64,000 nt of DNA, from positions 73,400,767 to 73,464,766 of the forward strand of contig OY720346.1 in assembly GCA_963082975.1 (NCBI GenBank), in the 5' to 3' direction. Each line of letters starts with the position of its first letter. Position 1 is the first letter of the stretch. This document shows, one piece after another, positions 55,797 to 64,000 of the stretch. The translations under genes and the position numbers were made by a program. This DNA is from Labia minor (taxonomy: Eukaryota; Arthropoda; Insecta; Dermaptera; Spongiphoridae). Under the pieces are notes generated by a model. The model searched no databases, was not told where the DNA came from, and worked only from the letters and a program-made list of their open reading frames with translations.

Positions 55797-56266
55797 GGGT
55801 CAATGTCGTTGACTCACATACTCGAGGTCTCGGGTTTAAGCCTCGAGTCTGGAAAGATAATTTCTTTATAATCGAAGAGATCAAAGTTGGTAAGTGATAG
55901 GTGGCGGCCAGGAGAGGCGAAGGTACCCCCTCCTAGAGTGATTTCCCCTCCATCAGAGTCTTCTACTCTCTCAAACTAAACTATAAAAAATGTGATATGC
56001 GCAATAGAGTTGCGCGGTGTGGTCTTATTGGAAGAGTGGGAGCAAGCGTGGGAACTGGTTGGCCGAGGGTGGGGGTCGACCCAGGCACCAACTTTGGCCT
56101 CTCCGACTATAGTTGGGATCTTTCTTCTGGATTAATTTTGGGGAAGCAACTTAATAAAAAAGAAGGTCCTGAAATCAAGTAAATCAAGATAATAATTGCG
56201 AGGATCCGTTTTACTGATCATAGAACACCTCTAACTTGACAGGTGTTGTTCTTTCCTAGAAAATAA
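55797..56266 (+). repeat. composite SINE related to family A
   Basis: B-box-like GGGTTTAAGCC (55832-55842) in a family-A-like head; the tail GATCATAGAACACC and TTGACAGGTGTTGTTCTTTC also fits family A. The middle (55900-56130) is a GC-rich block not found in other copies, including CGACCCAGGCACCAACTTTG. It may be a longer subfamily or an insertion. Confidence 0.55.
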
Positions 56267-56270
56267 AATT

Positions 56271-56847
56271 CTGGAGTGTCTCCACTCGACTATCCAGCAA
56301 ATTTGAATTGGATTTTTTAACACGTATATTATATTTAACTTAAATTTAATTAATTATAAATTATAAATTAAAACCAATAAATAATGTTTATTAAACCAGC
56401 GCGTGTTTGGCTCTTTGTTGGTGGCACTACGTCCCGTGCTGACGCGTGATTGCCAGTCAACGTGTTAGAAAATTAATTCTGGTACTTTCAGCGATTCAAT
56501 CAAGCTGAAATTTTATATATACCAGTTTTATACAATTTTTAATCATGTGGAAAACTCAGTTTAGAGGAAAAAAAATGAAAAGATGGTAGGTAATGGCTCT
56601 CTTCCAGAAGAGCTACATTACTCAAAAGTTGATAGAAAATTACAAATTTTGAAGAATTCCAGTGTACCAAATTTCATTATTTTAGCTCAAACCGTTTTTG
56701 CGTAATCTTGTCTACACACACACACACACACACAGACATTTTTCTCAGCCTTAGTGAAAATGACTCAGGAACCTTTAAAACGTATAAAAACATCAAAATC
56801 TCGACATCGAAAATTTTCGTGATCCCAAAACTATCTCTGGCGAGAAA
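56271..56847 (-). mobile_element. R1 Helentron-like copy 11
   Basis: 3' hairpin CTGGAGTGTCTCCACTCG then ACTATCCAGC at the left; the 5' palindrome at the right is reduced (CTATCTCTGGCGAGAAAAG). CA microsatellite at 56715-56732. It starts 5 bp after the SINE end. Confidence 0.9.
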
Positions 56848-57423
56848 AGTTCTCACTAATTGTATGCTCAATATTTTCTTATTTTATTGAATTTATATGT
56901 TAAAAGATTTAAATTAAATTAAAAAAATATTAATAAATGTATAAAATTAAAATAATTGAAGCAAATTAAAAATCCATTATTTCAGGAAGAGATTTTTTGA
57001 TTTTCAATGATTGCGCTACGAGTAAATCAGCCTGTGCAATTGAAATTCAACGAAGGTGCTAATCGTTGCCGGAATCAATCTTGTTCGATTGTATTTTTCG
57101 TCAATAAAAGAGCGCCAGTGTTAAGGGCTTTCTATGACTCTTTTTTTCTTTCATTCTGTGTGTGAGTGTCTATCTCTCTCCCTCTCTCAACAACACAGCT
57201 CAATTCTTCAGGGCAATTCCGGGTGGGACGTGAGTCCATTCAGAACGAAAGCCGCTTGAGAAAGAAGAAAAGAGCACTTCTCTAGGAAGGTAACCAACGA
57301 AAAAGGGGACGCTTTCTCAATAAAATTGCAAAATTATAAAAAAAAATATTTAACCAATTTTTATTTATTATAAGTATGATATTATACCAAATACAATTAT
57401 ACATTAAATTAAAAGTAAAAAAT
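56848..57423. other. single-copy DNA, island at 57000-57310
   Basis: The island (GCGCTACGAGTAAATCAGCC, TAATCGTTGCCGGAATCAAT, AAGAGCGCCAGTG) stands out in GC content and lacks repeats, so a host exon or regulatory element is possible. No long frame is present. (TC)n-rich stretch at 57170-57187. Confidence 0.4.
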
Positions 57424-57980
57424 CTGGAGTGTCTCCACTAGAATATCTCGCAATTTGAATTGGATTAAAAATTTTTTTTATTTATACTTAAATTCAATTT
57501 AATTAATTATAAAAATTAAAATTTATTAAACCAGCGTTCGTCTGACTCTTTCTTGATTGCACTACGTCACGTGCTGGCGCGTGATTGGCGGTCAACGTGT
57601 TAAAAAATTAATTCTGTTACTTTCAGCGATTCAATCAAACTGAAATTCTATATATAGCAGTTTTATATAATTTTAAATTATGTGAAACATATACCTTTAT
57701 TTTTACGGTCAGTTTAGAGGAAAAATATAAAAATTAAAACGTGGTAGGTAATGACCCTCTTCCGGTTGAGCTACATTTCTCAAAAGTTGATAGAAAACTA
57801 CGAATTTAGAATAATTCCCGTAGACTAAATTTTATTATTCTAACTCAAACCGTATTTGTGTAATCTTGTCTCTATACACACATACACACACACATCTTAG
57901 TGAAAATGACTCAGGGACCGCCAAAACGTATAAAAACATCAAAATATCGACATCGAAAATTTTCGTGATGGCGAGATAGT
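57424..57980 (-). mobile_element. R1 Helentron-like copy 12
   Basis: 3' hairpin and inverted repeat with two changes at the left. At the right the 5' palindrome is partly deleted (TTTCGTGATG joined to GCGAGATAGT), leaving one arm. CACACATACACACACACA microsatellite at 57875-57894. Confidence 0.88.
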
Positions 57981-58139
57981 AAAAAGTGTAAAAATTTCTG
58001 TAGCAGTTTATTTTGGCATTCAGGTGAACTGTAGTAATGTGTTATCTTTAAGTTAATATAATTAAATTTACAAATTTTAAAAATCCGTATTTTTGAAAAA
58101 TTCAACCTATTTCTTTTTGATTATTGCAATGTCAATGTG

Positions 58140-58235
58140 ACTTTCAATAAACGTTTCAAATTTGAGCGAAATAGCTCGACTAGAAGTGGGTTAAAATCCA
58201 ATTACAAATTTATTACATTACAGACAGACAGAAAA
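58140..58235 (+). repeat. HINE-like fragment with GACA repeats
   Basis: TTTCAAATTTGAGCGAAATA, GCTCGACTAGAAGTGGG and then ACAGACAGACAGAAAAG follow the R1/R2 core order. Adjoins R12 at 58233. Confidence 0.35.
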
Positions 58236-58755
58236 GTTAAAATAACGTTTTTTTATATCTATATTATTTTATTATTTTTAGTGCAATTTTAATTTGATAA
58301 AATTATTTAATATAAGAGAAATAGAAAAGATGAAGTTAAACGAAAATTTGCCAATTGAATAAAGCCAAAAAATATATTAATCTTCCAAAATTGATTTTAT
58401 GTATTTACGTTAAGTAAATGTTATTATTGAATAATAATTATTATATTATATTTATAAATAAATAATTTTTATTAATATAAGATTTTATAAATGTAAAATG
58501 AAAATCTATCCTGAAATCAATATTTATGTTTCAGAATCCGTTGAAAACAGTAATTAATCGCTAATTAATTACAATTAATTAATTATAATTCAATTATATT
58601 TCTTCTATACCTTCTAGGGATCGATTGAAATATCTATAAAAATTTTCAAAAGCCTATCTCAATATTAAGATGATGAAAAATCGATTTCAATTTGTCAAAA
58701 GAACGAACAGACAGATAGACAGAGAGACAGATGCCAAGTGAAGTTGAGAAAAACG
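58233..58755 (+). repeat. repeat R12, HINE-like, copy 2
   Basis: Begins ATAACGTTTTT and ends AAAAACGTTAT, 11-bp inverted ends. Blocks match 1990-2470 in order; AACAGACAGATAGACAGAGA microsatellite near 58706-58731. Compared with copy 1 it has ~40 extra bases near 58375 (AAAATATATTAATCTTCC). Confidence 0.68.
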
Positions 58756-60067
58756 TTATAATTTAAAAAGTGAATAAAAAGTAAAATGACAAAGAAATGG
58801 ACTTAATTAACAAAAATTTTATTTATATAATTACAACAAAATTCATGCTCTTATTCATTATTAATATTAAAATAATAAACTTAAAAGATTAATTAACTAA
58901 AAAGGAAAAAAAAATACATTGAATGATCAGAAGTATGATAATTGAAAAATCAAAATCTAAGTCTTTCAAGTGCCATACATAAAATAATATCCTTTTTTTT
59001 AAATAATAATAAAAGTAAATTTATAAATTCAAGTATGTTTATTAGATTCATTCATATCATTGATCATACTACTACAAACTACATAAATTTAAATATTTAT
59101 TTTAAATTCATATGCTATCGATTTAATGTTCAGAGAAGTGTATTAGAAAAGTCCTTCAAATGATTTATACATGATATATAGTATAGTTAGTTTACTTATT
59201 AATAGTTGATTTATAAAAAAAAAAAACACTTTATATGGTTAAATATTTTAAATTGATTTCTATGGTATGGATGGATTGTCATCCATTGAAGCAATAACGT
59301 TAAACAATGTTTTCAAGTGGTGATTCTTCTTCATAATATATAATAGAAGTGTTTAAAAATAAATTTTGAACAAAACCACAAGACATAAATTTAGAACAAA
59401 TCACAATATTCAAAATAAAATGTTTATGAGGAAGCGTTTAAATCTTTTTTATGGTACTCTCTAAGCATCTTGTTAACTGTTATGGATGAAGGGTGGAGGT
59501 GAGGGGGGGGGAGGGAAGGGCGGAGAAATGGATGTTTTTCCACCACTAGATTTCTCTTGGAAAATTATAATCATAAATCAATTGGAGGTATCCAAAAAAT
59601 CAGGCAGAGAGAAATTGAACTTGTTCGGCGGAAGCCTTAGATATTTTCTACTTAATAAATACATCTTGGCGAATGAAACCGCGTAGGGAAGAAATTGCAT
59701 TGACGACAAAAAAAAAGAAAGAAAAAAAAAAGAAAAATAAAGAAAAAAAAAGAAAAGAATGAAGAGGAAAAAAAGAGAATGAAGAAAAAGAAAGATTACT
59801 TGCAAGAGAATAGGTTGAGCGAGAAGGGTGGCGACGACAAACTAAGTTTTTTTCTTTTTTTTCAAGATTGGGTAAGTCAGCGAATGCCCTTCCCTTTGTG
59901 CATCAATTAACTACCACTACAAAAAAAATAAAAAATAGAAAAGGTAATAAATTCTAATTAAATAAAATTTAATCGGTTTTATGTGAAATCTTGTGAATAT
60001 CAATAGACAAAAATTCATCTTTTAAAAATTTTAAATTTTAAAATAAAATAAATAAACTTTTAATATA
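58756..60067. other. AT-rich DNA with purine-rich tract
   Basis: A G-rich GGTGAGGGGGGGGGAGGG tract at 59499-59516 and a long (AAAGAA)-type purine tract at 59707-59800. Open frames over these tracts are low-complexity. No gene is recognised. Confidence 0.4.
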
Positions 60068-60640
60068 CGAGGACAGGTCAATAAGTCCATGACTTTTTGA
60101 ATTTTCTGTCTCTTAAATGAAAAAGCAACACTTCTCCTATCCTCAAGCAACCATGCAGCAGATGGGTCTTTTAGTTTTTGTTAGGCATATCTAAAAATCA
60201 TCATGGCTGGGGTAGCTTATAAGGCTATCTAGTCATGATGATAGCCAAACTCCGAAAGGGAGAAGGCACCTTAAGAAGAAGAAGGCATCTATTAAAAGCA
60301 GGCTACAGACAGAAAATGTAAAAAAATGAATTTCCATGAAAATCGATGAATTGGAATACGAATTGCTCTCTCATCCGCCCTATTCTCCGGATTTAACCCC
60401 GAGTGATTATTTTTTGTTTCCAAACCTGAAGAAATGGCTCTGTGGAAAGAGATCTTAATCCAACGATGAGATCATCTCCCAAACAAATACTTGTTTTGAT
60501 GTCCTCGAAAATTCTTATTTTTTAGAAGGGATCAAAAAATCCGAGAAACGATGGAAGAAGGAGAGTACTTTGAAAAATAAAATAATTTTTTATCCAAAGA
60601 CCTGTGTTTCAATCAAAAAATTACGAACTTATTATAAATA
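60068..60640 (+). mobile_element. mariner-type element, internally deleted
   Basis: Left end CGAGGACAGGTCAATAAGTC and right TTACGAACTTATTATA are inverted over ~22 bp (GTCAATAAGTCCATGACTTT vs the complement). The region 60160-60330 has no clear transposase sequence and includes a stretch (GGCTGGGGTAGCTTATAAGG) of unknown origin. The right part encodes a transposase C-terminus. Confidence 0.7.
60336..60590 (+). pseudogene. mariner transposase C-terminal remnant
   Basis: From 60336 the frame reads MKIDELEYELLSHPPYSP, DLTPSDYFLFPNLKKWLCGK and stops at 60456-60458. It contains the third catalytic aspartate in PSDYFLF. After the stop, other frames continue with NDEIIS, YFLEGIKK-like and RWKK-like text, the usual mariner C-terminal order. 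It belongs to another subfamily than R3, R4 and the 7.5-kb fragment. Upstream domains are absent. Confidence 0.82.
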
Positions 60641-61601
60641 TATCAGGCAACTAGATTTAATTGAAGGAAAATAGCGATTAGTAACTGCTCGAGGGGAATG
60701 GAGGGGGGGGGGTTGTGGAGGATAAATCTGTTAAAACAAAACGAATAATTAACAGTTAATAATAACTTAAAAATATACTTTTATAACCAATTTAAATATA
60801 TATATATTAAGAAATAGAAGGGAGCGAGGTAAAGGATGGAGGAGGGTGGATAAAGAAGAAGTAAGATAGAAAAATAAAAAGACAAAAATCTCGTGTCATT
60901 TGTTAATGGCTTGGACGGCGCCTTGCCATTTGATATAAAAAAGTGGCGACTATTCGATTACATGTGTTTGTTATTTTATTTTTTTGATCTATTTCGGTTC
61001 GGTGGTGGGAGGGGGGGGGGTAAGGGTGGAATTTCTTAAATGTTCAACCGACCTCACTAGACAAACATCATGACATTGCACTTAACGGAGAGAAATGAAT
61101 CGAATGGATGGATGAGCAAAGTGACTATCGTTGGAATTAATGGCTGCATCTGTCCATTTACATTTCGCGTTTCATCATGAGGACGTCGGCCATTTTGAAC
61201 TCCTTACCACTACAGCATACCAACCGCGTGCCTTTTCTTTTGTGTTTTTGTCCATTTCCGGTACGAGAAAGGGCCGGAAATTAGGTGAGGCTGTGAAATG
61301 GTAGAAAATGGAACGAGGATTTAGTAGTAGGAAAATGTCGTCGTCGTCGTCGTCTTCTTCTTCTTCTTCTTCTTCTTCCTTGGAATCGATTCAAGGAAAA
61401 GGAAACTGTATTAACATGAACATTTTTTATTTATATATTCAAGTAGAATTTATATAACCCAAAAAACTAATATCAACTTATATTGTTATTGTATATTTGA
61501 GCAGAGTTTTGGAAATTAATATCTTTGAAATAATATTTAATTGGATAGTATCTTATATTTACAAAAGATATTAAGAAAATATTGGTTCCTTGATATTTTT
61601 T
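60641..61601. other. single-copy DNA, GC-richer island at 60890-61390
   Basis: G-rich tracts (60699-60714, 61003-61021), (TCG)n-(TTC)n at 61337-61379, and an island with GGCTTGGACGGCGCCTTGCC and GAGGACGTCGGCCATTTTG. It includes the small ORF listed separately. Confidence 0.45.
61140..61304 (+). CDS. candidate small ORF or first exon, unknown product
   Basis: A 54-codon frame starts MAASVHLHFAFHHEDVGHF and ends GRKLGEAVKW before TAG (61302-61304). It lies in the GC-richest island of this end of the window, and its amino acid make-up is balanced, unlike the low-complexity frames elsewhere. A good donor-like GGTGAGGC sits at about 61283, so it could be a first exon that splices before the stop. 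The ATG context (TTAATGG) is only partly favourable. No protein family is recognised and no promoter is identifiable. Chance is quite possible. Confidence 0.25.
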   Translation: MAASVHLHFAFHHEDVGHFELLTTTAYQPRAFSFVFLSISGTRKGRKLGEAVKW

Positions 61602-62435
61602 ACTATTTCGCCAGGGATAGTATTGCGATCTCGAAGATTTTGATGTTTTTATACGTTTTGAAGGTCCCTGAGTCATTTTCACTAAACTAAGAATGAGAAA
61701 AATGTGTCTGTGTAGGCAAAAACGGTTTGAGCTAGAATAATGAAATTTTTTATAAGGGCATTATTCAAAATTCGTAGTTTTCTATCAACTTTTAAGAAAT
61801 GTAGCTCATTCGGAAGAGGACCATTACCTACCACGTTTTCATTTTTATATTTTTCCCCTAAACTGACCGTAAAAATAAAAAGATATATGTTTGATAGTTT
61901 TCCACATCATTAAAAATTGTATAAAACTGCTATATATAAAATTTCAGCTTTACTGAATCGCTGAAAGTACCGGAATTAATTTTTTAAATTTTTTAACACG
62001 TTGACTGCCAGCACGTGACTTGGTGTCATCAACACGCGCTAGCGCCTAATTATAAATTTCTTCAATGAAAAGCTTAAATAAAAAATCAAATAAGTATCAC
62101 ATATTACTATTTTCAAGTCATATTTCTTACAATAAATAAATATGTTGGCATCTGGATAAAATCTACTTCCATGTGAAGGCATTAACTATCAATGTGTTAA
62201 ATTTTCATTTAAAAATGAAGGTAAAGGTTTTAAATTTAAATTTAATATATGTTAATTAATTAATTTAATTGAAAAACAATACTATATTGTAAATTTTTTT
62301 AAAATTAATTAATTAATTAATCTAATTCAATTATTTTTAATTTATAATTTAGAATTAATTAAATTTAACTTAAATATAATATATATTAATTAATCCAATT
62401 CAAATTTGCGAGACAGTCGAGTGGAGACACTCCAG
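61602..62435 (+). mobile_element. R1 Helentron-like copy 13, long subtype
   Basis: 5' palindrome ACTATTTCGCCAGGGATAGT (two changes). The TG microsatellite is nearly lost (TGTGTCTGTGTAGG). The extra block shared with 5420-6493 runs from about 62040 to 62400. The 3' end GCGAGACAGT plus intact CGAGTGGAGACACTCCAG hairpin is followed by AT and a T-run. Confidence 0.9.
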
Positions 62436-62769
62436 ATTTTTTTTATTAATTATTAAGTTTGTCAGAGGACCTAAGAACAGAGAATTTGTTCAACTCCACT
62501 TAAAAATTTTAATAGCAAATGTTCAAGCGAAATAGAAAGAAGAGATATTCAAGGATAATACAGAGCATAGCATCTGTTTGAAATCATATGTAATGTTGAT
62601 TCCCTTTGTTTTTGGTGCGTTGATGGCCCTTCATCCTTGGCAGTAAAACAAGAGGCGTTTTAACAGAGGATATATCAACCATTTAGAAAAAAAATAATAA
62701 TATTAGGTTGAAATAATACTTGATATCATTATCATATATTCACTTGCTGGAAATGTTTAAATATATATA
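62436..62769. other. single-copy DNA
   Basis: No gene is recognised. A moderately GC-richer patch lies at 62590-62650. Confidence 0.4.
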
Positions 62770-63003
62770 CGAGGGTGGGTTGAAAAGTTTCCGACCTGAC
62801 CAAGAAAAACGATGTTTTTAAATTTTTTTTGCTTTATTTTTCAACATTCAAGATAGCTGAGACATGTACGATGTCAGCTGAACGTGTGTGAAATATTTTG
62901 CACAACCATTTGAATAAGGAAAAATGTGTGCAACGTGGATGCCGCGTTTGCTAACGTTAGACCAAGCTTCGAAAAACCATTTCTTCCGACAATTTGGCGC
63001 TTA
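62770..63003 (+). mobile_element. mariner MITE R3, copy 4, 3' truncated
   Basis: The left end CGAGGGTGGGTTGAAAAGTT is intact after TA. Keeps KIAETCTMSAERV-like text and a short deletion within the LTLDQ region; truncated after AATTTGGCGC. Confidence 0.83.
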
Positions 63004-63267
63004 AATTGGTTTATTTAATTGGTGGTTAAATTAATTAATCGAATTCAATTGGAATAGTTTATATTATTGATATTAATAATTATAATATATTATATTAATA
63101 TTAATAATATAAATAAATTAATTAATTGGAATTGTTAAATTGTTTTATAAAAAGGAATTGTTTCTCAAACAATATTATTTATTAAAAATGTGAAAATAAA
63201 ACTTAAGAATCTTTTTACAGAAAGGGAATTGATTAAGTGATAACCAATGCTAACCTTCTTATATATT

Positions 63268-63692
63268 CGAGAGTGGGGTGAAAAGTTTCCGGTCTGACCA
63301 AGAAAAACGATATTTAAAATTTTTTTTTTGCTTTATTTTTCAACAAGATAGCTAAGACCTGTACGATGTCAGCTGAACGTGTGCGAAATATTTTGCACAA
63401 GCATTTGAATATGGAAAGCTGTGTCCAACGTGGGGTGCCGCGTTTGCTAACGTTAGACCAAAAACTGCTTCGAAAAACCATTTCTACCGACAATTTGGCG
63501 CTGTAGGGGTAATCCAAACGAATTTTCGCGTCAATTCATAACTTTTGATGAGACTTAAATTAAATTAAATTAATTAGAACACCGTTACGAGAAATTATGA
63601 TGATGGAGATTATGTTGAAAAATAAAGCAAAAAATCAATTGTAAAAACATCGTTTTTCTTGGTCAGGCCGGAAACTTTTCACCCCACCCTCG
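63268..63692 (+). mobile_element. mariner MITE R3, copy 5
   Basis: Ends CGAGAGTGGGGTGAAAAGTT and ...CACCCCACCCTCG then TA. From 63366 the plus strand reads MSAERVRNILHKHLNM, ESCVQRGVPRLLTLDQ, KLLRKTISTDNLAL without a stop, the best-preserved mariner N-terminal segment in the window. A frameshift leads to NPNEFSRQFITFDET with the first catalytic aspartate, then AATT filler and the C-terminal stub. Non-autonomous. Confidence 0.9.
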
Positions 63693-64000
63693 TATATATA
63701 TATTAAAATTTCACCAAGGAGTTCAATTTACAATTCAGTGAAATTTTATAATTATGATACCCCGGAAATTAAGAAAGAAAAAAACAATTACATTTAAAAT
63801 GAATTTAATTGGAGACTCCTTTGGATAAAAATTCAAGGAATTCTTCCGGAAAATTCATTACCTTAAATATCAAAAGATATTAATTAGTTCTGTTTTTCAT
63901 CAGTATTTCTTAAAACAACAAATTACTTTTTAATAGTTACAAACATTGCAATTGGAAATAAAAAGTAAGATGAAAAGAAGGAAGAGAGGTGGGGGAGGGG
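63693..64000. other. AT-rich single-copy DNA
   Basis: No gene or repeat recognised before the window edge; a purine-rich GAAGGAAGAGAGGTGGGG tract ends the window. Confidence 0.4.

Noticed and set aside
59578-59805. 75-residue minus frame rich in F and L as a membrane protein
   Set aside because: It is the reverse complement of an A/G-rich simple tract.

Overview
The window reads as a gene-poor, AT-rich invertebrate nuclear region, either intergenic DNA or a very large intron. No complete, intact protein-coding gene is visible. The repeat content points to an arthropod: many mariner derivatives with D,D34D transposase remnants, hAT elements with 8-bp target duplications, a pogo/Tigger copy, 3' ends of Jockey-type and RTE-type LINEs, tRNA-derived SINEs and Helentron/DINE-1-like elements. 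The species cannot be determined from sequence reading alone.

The dominant component is a dispersed non-autonomous family (called R1 here) with 13 copies on both strands. Each fuller copy starts with the palindrome ACTATCTC-GCCA-GAGATAGT, carries a TG/CA microsatellite at a fixed place, and ends with GCGAGATAGT followed by a short hairpin. The first ten bases are the reverse complement of GCGAGATAGT, so the terminal inverted repeats are asymmetric and the 3' one lies inside a terminal hairpin. That is the architecture of Helentron-associated elements (HINEs, e.g. DINE-1). A second, unrelated-looking family (R2) has the same plan with ACCGACCGACG ends, a 3' hairpin and a (GTCY)n microsatellite. 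At least three more degraded relatives are present.

Layout. 0-10 kb: R2 fragment, long-arm foldback, repeat R12, mariner R4, two R1 copies, a GC-rich exon-like block at 6.56 kb, mariner fragment, mini-hAT. 10-21 kb: mariner MITE R3, short MITE, hAT with R1 nested inside, mariner R4, SINE, pogo/Tigger copy, RTE fragment, R1, Penelope-like tail, R1. 21-30 kb: R2 split by a 2.3-kb hAT, another hAT abutting a Tc1/mariner MITE, R2, R3, R2, LINE fragments with a SINE. 31-42 kb: R4, foldbacks, RTE fragment, R1 cluster, SINE, foldback with nested hAT, hAT with transposase remnants, MITEs, mariner remnant. 42-64 kb: R1, RTE, R2, mariner and Jockey fragments, R3, R2 with nested MITE, R1, hAT, SINE, a complex low-copy repeat block at 52.2-53.8 kb, R4, composite SINE, two R1 copies, R12, mariner C-terminus, a GC-rich island with a small ORF, the long R1 form, and two R3 copies.

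Nested insertions give relative ages: R1 is younger than the hAT at 12.6 kb, the hAT at 21.4 kb is younger than R2, a Tc1/mariner MITE is younger than R2 at 47 kb, and the hAT at 37.5 kb is younger than its surrounding foldback. GC-richer single-copy islands lie between repeats (1.0, 18.3, 27.5, 33.5, 36.7, 38.3, 48.0, 50.7, 57.0 and 61.1 kb); these are the best places to look for host exons or regulatory DNA.
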